Below, piece after piece: positions 1-8,922 of a stretch of DNA of 48,010 nucleotides (positions are counted from its first letter, which is position 1; each line of letters begins with the position of its first letter). The DNA is from Ignavibacteriales bacterium. GTDB taxonomy: Bacteria; Bacteroidota; Ignavibacteria; UBA10030. The DNA lies in contig JACQPT010000061.1 of assembly GCA_016207415.1 (NCBI GenBank), positions 1 through 48,010 on the forward strand, written 5' to 3'. Position numbers and translations under genes: made by a program. The notes under the pieces are model-generated. The model searched no databases. It saw nothing but the letters and a program-made list of their open reading frames with translations, and had not been told where the DNA came from.

Positions 1-2
1 CA

Positions 3-869
3 CTCAACATAGTGACAACACGCGGTTGCCCTTTCCATTGCAATTGGTGTGCAAAACCCATCTATGGGCAGGTTTATCATAGCCGCAGTCCTGAGAATGT
101 GGCCGAGGAAATGGCTTACTTAAGGGAGTTTGTGAAACTTGATCATATTTGGTTCGCAGACGACATTTTTGGACTCAGGCCAGGCTGGACAACAGACTTC
201 GATGAAGTGGTAAACAAGCGAAAAGTCAAGACGCCGTTCAAATGCCTTTCCCGTGTCGACCTTTTGTTAAAGGAAGACAACATTCGGCACCTCAAGAACT
301 CCGGCTGCCAAACCGTATGGGTAGGGGCCGAGTCCGGTTCGCAGAAGATTCTCGACGCCATGGAAAAAGGGACGACCGTCATGCAGATTTATGAAGCCAC
401 GGCGTTGCTGCACTGTGCTGGTATCCGTGTAGGTTTTTTCCTGCAGTTTGGTTATCCCGGTGAAACCAAAACGGATATCGAAAAAACATTGCAAGTGGTC
501 AAGGACTGCAGGCCGGATGAAATAGGTGTATCGGTGTCGTATCCTCTTCCGGGAACAAAATTCCACGAGAGTGTTAAGGCGCAGCTTGGAGAAAAACAAA
601 ACTGGGTTGACAGTCAGGACCTGGAAATGATGTTTGCGGGAGCTTATCAACCGGACTTTTATCGTGTGCTGCACCGCGTTGTTCACAAGAAGTTCAGCTT
701 GTGGAGAGGAATACGAGCGGCGACTGGACTTTTCCAACAACCCTTACGATTTGAGAAAAGGTCACTGCGTTCTATCGCCTCGATGTTCTACCACGGGGTG
801 ACACTTCCCCTCGATCTGCTGAAACTGGAAAAACTCGAACACCTGCCGTCTTCGCATGTCCCCCATTGA
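3..869 (+). CDS. Cobalamin-type radical SAM protein, C-terminal part (5' end outside window)
   Basis: The reading frame is open from the first bases of the window, so the N-terminus, where a B12-binding domain normally sits in this family, is missing; a GTG at 12 is unlikely to be the true start. The visible 288 residues begin with the radical SAM cluster motif C-X3-C-X2-C (GCPFHCNWC), followed by a family-typical strand reading HIWFADDIFG and the segment VWVGAESGS that often contacts SAM in this group. The radical SAM barrel occupies about the first 200 residues, followed by a basic helical tail. The stop overlaps the next gene by 14 bases, which suggests translational coupling. Related proteins perform methylations, ring contractions or other radical chemistry on lipids, pigments and antibiotics. 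Substrate and exact reaction cannot be told. Confidence 0.85.
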   Translation, partial: LNIVTTRGCPFHCNWCAKPIYGQVYHSRSPENVAEEMAYLREFVKLDHIWFADDIFGLRPGWTTDFDEVVNKRKVKTPFKCLSRVDLLLKEDNIRHLKNSGCQTVWVGAESGSQKILDAMEKGTTVMQIYEATALLHCAGIRVGFFLQFGYPGETKTDIEKTLQVVKDCRPDEIGVSVSYPLPGTKFHESVKAQLGEKQNWVDSQDLEMMFAGAYQPDFYRVLHRVVHKKFSLWRGIRAATGLFQQPLRFEKRSLRSIASMFYHGVTLPLDLLKLEKLEHLPSSHVPH

Positions 870-1671
870 TGAGCTCCAACGAGCCAGTGTTGAAAAGGCG
901 TTCGATAGTGTCGCGGAGACATTCGAGCGCACGCTCGAAAATGACGCAACGCGACAGTTTCGGAACGAGGTCTACGCAGAAATTGAAACACTGGTTCCCC
1001 GGGGATCATCCGTCCTTGACATCAACTGTGGGATCGGTGTTGACGCCCTCACATTGGCCGAGAAGGGATTCAATGTTGTTGGTGTCGACATCGCGGCGAA
1101 GATGATCGAGGTTGCAAGACAAAGGTCCACAAAACTGAGATTCAACACAGCCGAGTTCCTCGTTGGAAGCTTTGAAGACCTCAGCGGGCTTTCCGGTTGT
1201 ACCTTCGATTTGGTGCTCTCAAATTTTGGAGGTCTGAATTGCGTTCCATCGCTCCAAATCGCGGGTGCGCAGATTGCGGCTATAACACGACAGTCGGGGT
1301 TCTTTATCGCCACAGTCATGCCCCCTTTGTGCTTGTGGGAAGTTTTGGCGGGGATGGCGCGGATGGATTTCAAATCGGCGTTTCGACGGCTGCACACGAG
1401 TGTAATGGCCACGGGATTTCCGGGCGGAACATTTGCCGTCTCCTACTACTCGCCGCACAAGTTCGCCGCCACCATGCGTCAATGGTTCGAAGTCAAGCTG
1501 ATCCGGGGATTCAATGTATTCTCGCCACCGCCACATGCAACGCGATTCCGCACAAGTCATCCCCTCTTCTCCCAATTTCTCGCCGACATCGACAAAAGGG
1601 CAGCGCGCCTTCCACTTGCTCGTTCGATGGGAGACCACTACCTGATGGTTCTCAAGCGGAGGGATCAATGA
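856..1671 (+). CDS. Class I SAM-dependent methyltransferase
   Basis: This 271-residue protein has the Rossmann-fold methyltransferase signature: motif I VLDINCGIGVDA near residues 53-64 (Asn and Ile stand where Gly and Thr are usual in LDxGCGTG) and the acidic end of strand 2 in VVGVDIA near 74-80. The later motif FDLVLSNFGGLN corresponds to post-motif I/II. No membrane segment is visible. The ATG at 856 lies inside the end of the upstream radical SAM gene, and its own TGA overlaps the ATG of the glycosyltransferase at 1668, so it is embedded in a tightly packed operon. It probably methylates a small-molecule or lipid-linked intermediate made by the neighbours. The acceptor and the atom methylated are unknown. 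Confidence 0.85.
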   Translation: MSPIDELQRASVEKAFDSVAETFERTLENDATRQFRNEVYAEIETLVPRGSSVLDINCGIGVDALTLAEKGFNVVGVDIAAKMIEVARQRSTKLRFNTAEFLVGSFEDLSGLSGCTFDLVLSNFGGLNCVPSLQIAGAQIAAITRQSGFFIATVMPPLCLWEVLAGMARMDFKSAFRRLHTSVMATGFPGGTFAVSYYSPHKFAATMRQWFEVKLIRGFNVFSPPPHATRFRTSHPLFSQFLADIDKRAARLPLARSMGDHYLMVLKRRDQ

Positions 1672-2825
1672 CGATCCAACTCATGAGAAACGTCGACCGT
1701 TTTCTGGGAATCCCACTGTGCTGGCTCACTGGAGCTTTTTACAAAACCTTCTTCGTCGACCAGTGGAGACGTGGAGAACAACCCGCAAGGAAGATCCTCA
1801 TCATAAAATTTTTCGGTTTGGGCAGTATAGTCCTGCTTACACCGGCACTCCAAATGATCAAAAAAAGATACCCACACGCGCGGCTCGCTTTCTTATCTTT
1901 TGCCGCAAATTCTGAACTCCTCGATCGAATCGATCTGATAGACGAAATACACACGATTAATACGACTTCAATCATGGCATTTTGTAGAGACACTGTTCGT
2001 TGCTTTCGGAACTTCTTTTGGGTCGGTTTTGACATCGTATTCGATTTTGAGTTTTTTTCGAAATTTTCCACACTTATTACAGCTCTTACGTTTGCATCTT
2101 GCCGTGCGGGATTTTCCCTCCCTACATTCTGGCGCTCATCAATCTATACTCATCAAATACTTCTCGACAAGCGTGTGCACGTAAAGGATTCGTTTTGTCG
2201 GCTTGTGACTACGGTTACTGGTGAGGAAGAGATTCCTGGTGTCTCACCACCAAGGGTCACCCAAAGGGATGATGAATCTCTTGGAAGTAAAGTAGCTTTC
2301 AGCATTCGCCCTGCTGTCGGGATAAACGTCAACACAGGCGCAACATTTCTTGAGCGCCGCTGGGACATACAAAGATTTGCCGACCTGGTGTCAACTTTGT
2401 CTGTGGATGGAGATTACGAATTCTTTTTTACCGGCTCCCTTGAAGAACGACCTTATGTACAAAAGGCAATTAACCTCACTCGGTGCAGGGAGCGATGTCA
2501 CAATGTTGCAGGTCTTCTGACAATCGGTGAATTATGTGCCCTGTTTCGTAGGCTCGAGATTTTTATTTCAAATGACAGCGGTCCTCTCCATCTCGCAGCT
2601 GTTACAGGAGCCCCTACGATTGGTCTCTACGGCCCCGAATCCCCCATATTCTATGGACCTCTTGGTCCAACCGTTGCCGAAATATATGAGAAAGCACCTT
2701 GTAGCCCCTGCATGAACATCTACCGTGCAAAAGCTTTTCGGTGTCCCTTTGATGCCAAGTGTATGAAAATGATAGAAGTGAAACGTATCCAGCAGGCAGT
2801 GGAATCAATGCTTGTCTCCGTATGA
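1668..2825 (+). CDS. Glycosyltransferase family 9 (heptosyltransferase-like)
   Basis: The frame is open far upstream (from 1197), but the ATG at 1668 is chosen because it overlaps the preceding stop as ATGA and gives a typical 385-residue GT9 protein. After a short N-terminal hydrophobic stretch the GT-B fold begins at KILIIKFFGLGSIVLLTP, the family's phosphate-loop-like start. The C-terminal donor-binding domain has the hallmark NDSGPLHLAAVTGAPTIGLY, followed by a cysteine-containing tail (CSPC...CPFDAKC) that is common in the family. GT9 enzymes transfer ADP-activated heptoses or related sugars to the inner core of lipopolysaccharide; in accessory loci they also act on other lipid or glycan acceptors. 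Here it sits among radical SAM and methyltransferase genes rather than LPS core genes, so a non-core acceptor is likely. Confidence 0.88.
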   Translation: MTIQLMRNVDRFLGIPLCWLTGAFYKTFFVDQWRRGEQPARKILIIKFFGLGSIVLLTPALQMIKKRYPHARLAFLSFAANSELLDRIDLIDEIHTINTTSIMAFCRDTVRCFRNFFWVGFDIVFDFEFFSKFSTLITALTFASCRAGFSLPTFWRSSIYTHQILLDKRVHVKDSFCRLVTTVTGEEEIPGVSPPRVTQRDDESLGSKVAFSIRPAVGINVNTGATFLERRWDIQRFADLVSTLSVDGDYEFFFTGSLEERPYVQKAINLTRCRERCHNVAGLLTIGELCALFRRLEIFISNDSGPLHLAAVTGAPTIGLYGPESPIFYGPLGPTVAEIYEKAPCSPCMNIYRAKAFRCPFDAKCMKMIEVKRIQQAVESMLVSV

Positions 2826-4054
2826 TGCAAAAATGGAAGTATCTGCTTTTCGGCTTGCTGTGTGTGTACCTTCTTTGGCGTGGCATTATCCCCGGCTTCA
2901 CAAAAATCGATTCCGACTTCCCAAACTATTACGTTTCGTCAAAACTGCTGATCGACGGAGGCGGGACAGACTCTCTTTACGAAGATAAATGGTTCCAAAA
3001 ACAAATAGATGCACAAGGTATGCATCAAGAAGGAAAATTCTCCCCCTTTCCGCCTCCGACAGTCTTTCTCTTCATTCCGTTCGCGTGGCTGCCGCCGTTA
3101 GCAGCCCTTCAAGTCTGGACTGTTATCAACATATTGCTGCTTGCCGTTTCGATATGGCTCATCTCACAGATAACGCGCTGGGACTGGATTTGGAGTTCTT
3201 GCTTTCTCTTAGGAAGCGGACACGCCATCATTAATAACTTTCGACTCGGACAGTTTTATCTCGTGATTACCTTCTTGACGCTGGCAGCATATGTCCTTAC
3301 GAGCAAAGAAAGAAACTTTCTGGCCGGGTTCCTGCTTGGTATCGGAGCTGCTTTCAAATACTTCCCCGCGATATTTTTGCCCGCTTACAAAGAAGGGCGT
3401 TACAGGAACGCCATTATAGCATGCGTTATTTCCATTGTCGCCGTCTACTTGCTCAGTATTGCCATCCTCGGAGCGAGCGTTCATCAACAGTTTTTTTCTT
3501 CTGTCTTTGTCCATCATCTATCAGGCGACATTCAGAACCCATTCAGCTTTGTTTTTCAATCCTGGAATGGTTTGTTGAATCGCTTTTTCGTTTTTGATTC
3601 TCAGCTTAATCCCTCTCCAATGATTGATGCGCCTCTCTTTTCAAAACTGATTCTGTATGTGATTTATGGAACTGTTGCCTTGTCCACAGTGTATGCATTT
3701 TTTAAATTGAGGGACGCAGCACATATTGATGAGTTTGCTGCTGAGTTTGCTCTTTTGGGTATAACTGCACTGACGCTTTTACCTGCTTCCGCAACATACC
3801 ACTACTTATTGCTTGCACTCCCTGTGGCATTGCTGCTGACTATCTCGACACCCTGGAGCTTTGAGCAAAAAGCCATCCTGACCCTTTATTTTCTTATCGG
3901 TTTCATTCCGTACGGATTGCTCGGAGAATTCGAAACAAGGGGCTTGTTGGCCGTCCTTGCATTTCCTCGATTATTGTGCATGACCTTGATTTTCTTTTTC
4001 TCCATTAAGTTCATATATGGACTTAAAGTGAAAAAGGTTGTTGAGCCACCATGA
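2822..4054 (+). CDS. GT87-like (DUF2029) polytopic glycosyltransferase
   Basis: A 410-residue, strongly hydrophobic protein with roughly ten or more membrane segments. The start is taken at ATG 2822 (a second ATG follows at 2825), which overlaps the preceding stop; the frame is open further upstream but reads as the end of the GT9 gene. The first periplasmic loop carries IDSDFPNYYVSSKLL near residues 29-43. In GT-C enzymes such as mycobacterial PimE (GT87) an Asp in this loop is the catalytic base, and Asp32 is the obvious candidate here. Enzymes of this class use polyprenyl-phosphate sugars, usually mannose, and glycosylate acceptors on the outer face of the inner membrane. It ends in an ATGA overlap with the next gene, so it belongs to the same operon. 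Confidence 0.8.
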   Translation: MMQKWKYLLFGLLCVYLLWRGIIPGFTKIDSDFPNYYVSSKLLIDGGGTDSLYEDKWFQKQIDAQGMHQEGKFSPFPPPTVFLFIPFAWLPPLAALQVWTVINILLLAVSIWLISQITRWDWIWSSCFLLGSGHAIINNFRLGQFYLVITFLTLAAYVLTSKERNFLAGFLLGIGAAFKYFPAIFLPAYKEGRYRNAIIACVISIVAVYLLSIAILGASVHQQFFSSVFVHHLSGDIQNPFSFVFQSWNGLLNRFFVFDSQLNPSPMIDAPLFSKLILYVIYGTVALSTVYAFFKLRDAAHIDEFAAEFALLGITALTLLPASATYHYLLLALPVALLLTISTPWSFEQKAILTLYFLIGFIPYGLLGEFETRGLLAVLAFPRLLCMTLIFFFSIKFIYGLKVKKVVEPP

Positions 4055-5520
4055 TTGCACTCATTAATCCGACTGCCGCAAATTGGCGTTTCCGAATCCC
4101 GCTTTCGGTGCTTTCACTTGGTGGATCACTCGAAGGCAGTTATGCTTATGAAATCGTCGATGGAAACATCCGGAGGAATCTCCTTGAAACGCTTCCAACG
4201 TTCATTCAAGAGAAAGGCATCAAGTACGTTGGCCTCACCGTTATGCCTGGCCCTCAACTTGTGCAGGCGATACACTTGTCCAAATTGGTGCGTGCACGCT
4301 TTCCAAATGTCAAAATTATCTGGGGCGGATATTTCCCATCACTTCATTCCAGAACCGTTCTTCAATCAGGATACGTTGATTTCGTCATTAGCGGACAGGG
4401 GGAGTTCGCCTTCAAACAGCTGATTGACTCTTGTGAACGTGGAGGCTCCTTAAGCTCTATTAGCGGGCTGTCGTACAAAAATGGAGAAATCCGAAATAAT
4501 TCGAAACAAGATCTTATCGACCCTAACGAGCTTCCTCCTCTTCCCTATTCGAAAGTTTCAATTCCGATGTACGTCGGGCGCACGTTTCTCGGAAGCCGCA
4601 CAATCAATTATCACTCGAGCGTAGGCTGCCCTTTTCTGTGCGGGTTTTGTGCTGTGGCGGCAATTTACAAAGCGCGCTGGCTGGGTTTAACTGCAGAAAG
4701 AATGACCAGCGACCTTCTCTGGTTCAAGAAACACTATGCTGTCAATGCGGTGGAGTTCCACGATAATAACTTCTTCACCTCTGAGAAAAGGGTTTTTGAA
4801 TTTGCCGACCGGATCAAACGAGAGGACATATCTTGGTGGGGCGAGGCTCGTCCCGATACTACGCTGGATTATGATGAAAAAACATGGCGCTTGATGAAAA
4901 AGGCAGGCTTGAAAATGGTGTTCTTTGGGGCCGAATCAAGTTCCGAAAGTGTCCTCCAGTTGATGCACAAAGGAGGCACACAAACCCCGGACACCGTACT
5001 CACCTTAGCGGAAAAAATGAGGGAGGCGGATATTATTCCTGAGTTTTCTTTTGTTCTCGGTAATCCGACGGGCAATGTTACAAATGACGTCGATAAGGAC
5101 ATTCGATTCATCAAACAGGTCAAAAAGATAAACCCTCGGGCTGAAATTATTATCTACACGTACTCACCCGTTTTTTTTGAGGAAGCAGAACTATTCCATG
5201 TTGCTCAAACAAACGGATTTGCTTATCCCGAGAAGCTTGATGACTGGCTAAAACCTGAGTGGCAACGCCATGACCTTCGTAAAAACCCCGTAACCCCGTG
5301 GCTAACAGCGAATCACCATAGGCTCATTAAGGGTTTTGAAAGAGTCCTCAACGCCCGCTATCCCACCGTCTCCGACCTTAAGCTCTCAGGCCTCCAACGG
5401 ACAGTTCTGCAAATGTTTGGTTCGTGGCGGTACAAATTTTCGCTTTACGCCTTCCCTTATGAACTTGCTGCTCTACAGAAGTTTTTTCGCTATCGGCAGC
5501 CAGAAATCGAAGGATTATGA
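4051..5520 (+). CDS. B12-binding-type radical SAM protein
   Basis: A full-length 489-residue protein with the usual two-part layout. Residues 1 to about 150 form a cobalamin-binding-like Rossmann domain with the GG of IIWGGYFPS near 89-97 and the ISGQGE segment near 113-118 typical of the family. No clear DXHXXG cobalamin-ligand motif is seen, as in many members. The radical SAM domain starts at the cluster motif C193-X3-C197-X2-C200 (CPFLCGFC) and includes FFGAESSSE. The C-terminal region of about 100 residues is helical and basic. It overlaps the upstream gene by ATGA and is followed four bases later by a methyltransferase, repeating the radical SAM plus methyltransferase pairing seen at the left edge. 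Candidate reactions are C-methylation or rearrangement of an unreactive carbon; the substrate is unknown. Confidence 0.87.
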   Translation: MIALINPTAANWRFRIPLSVLSLGGSLEGSYAYEIVDGNIRRNLLETLPTFIQEKGIKYVGLTVMPGPQLVQAIHLSKLVRARFPNVKIIWGGYFPSLHSRTVLQSGYVDFVISGQGEFAFKQLIDSCERGGSLSSISGLSYKNGEIRNNSKQDLIDPNELPPLPYSKVSIPMYVGRTFLGSRTINYHSSVGCPFLCGFCAVAAIYKARWLGLTAERMTSDLLWFKKHYAVNAVEFHDNNFFTSEKRVFEFADRIKREDISWWGEARPDTTLDYDEKTWRLMKKAGLKMVFFGAESSSESVLQLMHKGGTQTPDTVLTLAEKMREADIIPEFSFVLGNPTGNVTNDVDKDIRFIKQVKKINPRAEIIIYTYSPVFFEEAELFHVAQTNGFAYPEKLDDWLKPEWQRHDLRKNPVTPWLTANHHRLIKGFERVLNARYPTVSDLKLSGLQRTVLQMFGSWRYKFSLYAFPYELAALQKFFRYRQPEIEGL

Positions 5521-5524
5521 AGTA

Positions 5525-6262
5525 ATGGGCCTTTTGAATCTCTTTCGCATCAGAAAACCTGTCGTCCTTGATCCGCTCGAGGCGTACGAGATCTGGGCTG
5601 AAACGTACGATAATATGGATGATAACGCGCTCATAGCAGCTGAAGCCACGGCTGTCAAATCGATGTTGCCGAAACTGAAGCTCAAAGGAAAACGTATCCT
5701 CGATGCCGGTTGCGGCACAGGCAGGTATCTTCAAATCCTAAAAAACTACCGCCCTCGACTCCTCACTGGGATCGACTTTTCCCAGGCGATGATTGTAAAA
5801 GCAAACAGAAAATTTGCAAACGACCGATTTGTCCACCTCGATGTCTCGTCAATTGAATCGCTGCCTTTCCGATCTGACTTTTTTGACACGCTTCTCTGCA
5901 CATTGGCGCTGGACCATGTCAGGAATCTGCATGCCGGCGTCAAAGAACTTTCGCGGGTTCTCCGGAAAGGGGGAACCGCCATCATTTCCGTTTTTCATCC
6001 ATACGCACACTTGCTGGGCTGGCAACGGACCTTCGCTACAAACAACGGAAATCGAAAACTCTATGCCGTTCGGTATTTCAGCCATCAAGCTTCAGAATAC
6101 TTTAAAGCTATCAAAGACGCAAAATTCGAAATCGAAGAACTTTTTGAGCCCACCATCGATGAAGAAGTCAAACCGTTTTTCGTAAAGGCCGGGAGATTAG
6201 ACCTTTATGAAAAATTCAACAACGCCCCTCTGCTGCTTGTTTTCAGATTGAGCAAGAAATGA
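5525..6262 (+). CDS. Class I SAM-dependent methyltransferase
   Basis: The open frame extends upstream to 5336 but that part overlaps the radical SAM gene; the ATG at 5525, four bases after the upstream stop, gives a 245-residue protein. It has a textbook Methyltransf_11 profile: motif I ILDAGCGTGRYL, the strand-2 segment LTGIDFSQAMI, motif II DTLLCTLALDHV and motif III LRKGGTAIISVFHP. An N-terminal segment containing YEIWAETYDNM resembles UbiE/biotin-type methyltransferase starts. The TGA overlaps the ATG of the amidohydrolase (ATGA). It may methylate the product of the neighbouring radical SAM protein. It is distinct in sequence from the methyltransferase at 856, so it is not a simple tandem duplicate. 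Confidence 0.88.
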   Translation: MGLLNLFRIRKPVVLDPLEAYEIWAETYDNMDDNALIAAEATAVKSMLPKLKLKGKRILDAGCGTGRYLQILKNYRPRLLTGIDFSQAMIVKANRKFANDRFVHLDVSSIESLPFRSDFFDTLLCTLALDHVRNLHAGVKELSRVLRKGGTAIISVFHPYAHLLGWQRTFATNNGNRKLYAVRYFSHQASEYFKAIKDAKFEIEELFEPTIDEEVKPFFVKAGRLDLYEKFNNAPLLLVFRLSKK

Positions 6263-7443
6263 ACAGTGGTTATTTGTTGAGAAACGGGACTGTGGTCGGT
6301 GATGAGAAGTGGTTCCCGGCTGACGTCCGCATCCTTGGATGTACCATAGTTGAAATAGGTTCTGGACTGAAGAAGAAAAAGACAGAAACCGAAATTGATT
6401 GTTCCAGATATCTGATCTTCCCGGGCCTCATCAACTCACATGACCACCTCGAATTCAATCTTTTTCCGCGGCTCGGTGAACCTCCGTATCGTAACGCGTA
6501 CGAATGGGGCAATGATCTCCATAGGCGATGGAAACCGGCCATAGAGGCAGTCCAGAAGATTCCGTTGAAGCAACGATTATGGTGGGGGTCGTGGAAGAAC
6601 CTGTTCTCCGGCGTTACAACCGTTGTGCATCACAACCAATACTACAGCAAGTTCCGCGCGCGGTACCCCCTCTCTGTGCTGAGAGACTATTCATTTGCAC
6701 ATTCGCTGCAATTTGACTCCAATATTCATGCTGCTCTCAAAAAGCGCAGGAAAGGAACTCCGTTCATCATTCATCTGGCCGAGGGGATAGACAAGACCGC
6801 GCAGGAGGAGGTGTCTGCATTACAAAACCTCGGCGGACTCGACGAGAGGACAATTGCAGTCCATTGTGTCGGTCTCAAACGCGGCGATGTCGAAACAATA
6901 CGCGAAAAAAAAGCTTCGGTCGTTTGGTGTCCTTCATCAAACATGTACCTTTTTGGTAAAACCGCACGGATTCAGGAATTGCTGCAAGGGGTGCCGGTTG
7001 CCATCGGAACAGACTCCACGCTTACTGGGAGCGTAACGCTCTTTGATGAATTACGTCTTGCAAAAACTGAATCTCGGCTTTCTCCCCAACAACTCTTCAA
7101 GCTTGTAACAGATGCTCCACGCAACATTTTTAATCTTCCTTTTCATGCGGGAAGAATTATAGGAAGAGGAGTGGCGGATTTATTTCTTATTAGCGCTAAT
7201 GGCAAAGATCCTTATGAAAGCCTCTTACAGGCCGAGCCATCCGATATTGCGTTGCTATTCCAGAAAGGTCAGGTGAGGATTTTTGAATCACAGTTAATAG
7301 ATCCACGTCGTCAACGTTACCATCAGAGGATAACGATCATGGGCCGCCAGAAGCTTATCAACGATTCAGAATTTCCGCGTTTCTATAAGACACTCAAACC
7401 GTTCCTCTCGCATTATACCTATTTGAAATCAGATCGCACGTGA
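6259..7443 (+). CDS. Amidohydrolase-superfamily metal-dependent hydrolase/deaminase
   Basis: A 394-residue protein of the cytosine deaminase / chlorohydrolase branch (COG0402-like). The short N-terminal beta-sandwich leads into FPGLINSHDHLEF, giving the metal ligands His61 and His63. Further ligands follow in the usual order: His172 in IHLAE (with Glu175), His202 in VHCVG and Asp252 in IGTDS, so the active site is complete. Family members hydrolyse amide, amine or halide bonds on small cyclic or N-containing substrates such as guanine, cytosine and S-adenosylhomocysteine. In this operon, next to two methyltransferases and radical SAM proteins, it could trim or deaminate the intermediate, or recycle a SAM by-product. 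The operon continues after a 56-base gap. Confidence 0.85.
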   Translation: MNSGYLLRNGTVVGDEKWFPADVRILGCTIVEIGSGLKKKKTETEIDCSRYLIFPGLINSHDHLEFNLFPRLGEPPYRNAYEWGNDLHRRWKPAIEAVQKIPLKQRLWWGSWKNLFSGVTTVVHHNQYYSKFRARYPLSVLRDYSFAHSLQFDSNIHAALKKRRKGTPFIIHLAEGIDKTAQEEVSALQNLGGLDERTIAVHCVGLKRGDVETIREKKASVVWCPSSNMYLFGKTARIQELLQGVPVAIGTDSTLTGSVTLFDELRLAKTESRLSPQQLFKLVTDAPRNIFNLPFHAGRIIGRGVADLFLISANGKDPYESLLQAEPSDIALLFQKGQVRIFESQLIDPRRQRYHQRITIMGRQKLINDSEFPRFYKTLKPFLSHYTYLKSDRT

Positions 7444-7499
7444 CGCAATTCCCGTATTCTACCGATTTCGCAGGGGCGTACGCATAGCGTCGGACTATT

Positions 7500-8921
7500 A
7501 TGCGATATAAGTGCGCTTTCCCATTGGTTGTATCGATTATTGGCGGAATGCCTCTGCTGAGTAGCTGTGAGAACGGCTTGACGGAAGCTTCGGATTCTTC
7601 TCTTCAACCGAAGGTTGTTTCCTTCGTCGTACAAAACTCTCCCAACAATACGCTCAGTATCATGGCACTTACCAACACGGCGAACGCCTCGCGGGTCAGA
7701 GTGGAATTCGGGATCGATTCGGCGTTGAACGAGACGACGCCTTCCGCCTCCGTACATTCAAATAATGCCATTCTCCCTCTTTTGGGGCTGGTCGCTGAGA
7801 CAAAGTACTTTACCAGGGCCGTTGCAATATCGTCCGATGGCCAGGAAGGTGTATCAGAGATTATAAGCTTTGTTACAGAGACGCCGCCAACGGACATCCC
7901 AAGACTCCTTTTAAGCAACGTGGATGATCCGACGCCCGGATATGTCATGATGGGGTTTTCACGATTCAATTTGATCCAGCCGTTTCATACTTATGTGGGG
8001 ATTTTCAATATCGAAGGAAAACTTGTTTGGTACAGGAGGTTTGAAGGCTCTGTCATTGATATTCAAAAACAGCCGAATAATAACTATACTGTATGCGTGG
8101 CTCCTGCTCCGTTTCAGGCTGCGTTCTATGAACTCGACAATCTTGGGAATGTTCTTCGCACTTACAAAGCTGGCGCGAACAGAGAGACAGATACTCATGA
8201 ATTACGCCTCATTGGTGGCTCTCACGTTTTGTTTGGCCTTGAATACCGTACTATGGACCTTTCCGAATTTACCGGGAAGACAAACGCAATCGTTAAGGGC
8301 TTTCTCATCGAATACTACAGACCGAGAAGATCTCCATTCATTTGGAAAACGTTCGACTATTTGAGTGTAACTGATGCAGTTGTGAACGTCTCATTGACGG
8401 GAAATAATGTCGATCCCTGGCACGGGAATGCGATCGAGATCGATACGGATGATAATTTTCTTGTGTCCTTTCGGCACACCGAAGAGGTCATTAAGATACA
8501 CTCCGTGACCGGGAACATCATATGGCGGCTTGGGGGGAAGAACAACCAATTTCAGTTCATCAATGATCCATGGAATGGGTATTCCCATCAACACGGAATC
8601 CGGCGGCTCGAAAACGGAAATATCATCTTGTTTGACAATGGCAATAATCATCAACCCCGCGAAAGTCGTGCCGTGGAATACCATCTTGATGAGCAAAGCA
8701 AAAAAGCGACTCTCGTATGGGAGTATCGCTCTACGCCGCCACTGTTTTCGTTTGCACTTGGGTTTTCCCAAAGACTTCGCAATGGCAACACGTTTATCAC
8801 GTACGGGAGCATTCCGAGATTCATTGAAGTAGATGCCAGCGGAAAAAAACGCTGGGAAGCTACCTTGGACACCACAGGCCTGTTTGTCTACAGGGCTTTC
8901 CGAATCGATTCCCTGTATTGA
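7500..8921 (+). CDS. Arylsulfotransferase-like (ASST) lipoprotein
   Basis: A 473-residue exported protein. The N-terminus has a basic start, a hydrophobic core and the lipobox L20-S-S-C23, so it is probably a lipoprotein processed at Cys23. Residues about 35-130 form a beta-rich fibronectin-like domain. The rest matches the six-bladed propeller of Arylsulfotransf_2/ASST with repeated G-x-W blade ends. Counterparts of the E. coli AssT active-site residues can be placed: His233 (DTHEL), His308 (PWHGN), Arg325 (SFRH) and His365 (HQHG). AssT transfers sulfate between phenolic donors and acceptors in the periplasm without PAPS. Many relatives have unproven activity, so sulfotransfer is inferred. 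No clear ribosome binding site precedes the ATG. Confidence 0.8.
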   Translation: MRYKCAFPLVVSIIGGMPLLSSCENGLTEASDSSLQPKVVSFVVQNSPNNTLSIMALTNTANASRVRVEFGIDSALNETTPSASVHSNNAILPLLGLVAETKYFTRAVAISSDGQEGVSEIISFVTETPPTDIPRLLLSNVDDPTPGYVMMGFSRFNLIQPFHTYVGIFNIEGKLVWYRRFEGSVIDIQKQPNNNYTVCVAPAPFQAAFYELDNLGNVLRTYKAGANRETDTHELRLIGGSHVLFGLEYRTMDLSEFTGKTNAIVKGFLIEYYRPRRSPFIWKTFDYLSVTDAVVNVSLTGNNVDPWHGNAIEIDTDDNFLVSFRHTEEVIKIHSVTGNIIWRLGGKNNQFQFINDPWNGYSHQHGIRRLENGNIILFDNGNNHQPRESRAVEYHLDEQSKKATLVWEYRSTPPLFSFALGFSQRLRNGNTFITYGSIPRFIEVDASGKKRWEATLDTTGLFVYRAFRIDSLY

Positions 8922-8922
8922 T

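Noticed and set aside
1197-1667. Long upstream extension of the GT9 frame
   Set aside because: It is antisense-free but lies wholly within the methyltransferase gene in another frame, and ATG 1668 fits the ATGA overlap and family start.
8833-8922. Earlier ATG start for the radical SAM gene at 8923
   Set aside because: It would overlap the ASST-like gene by 89 bases and adds no conserved residues; GTG 8923 is adjacent to the upstream stop. Not fully excluded.
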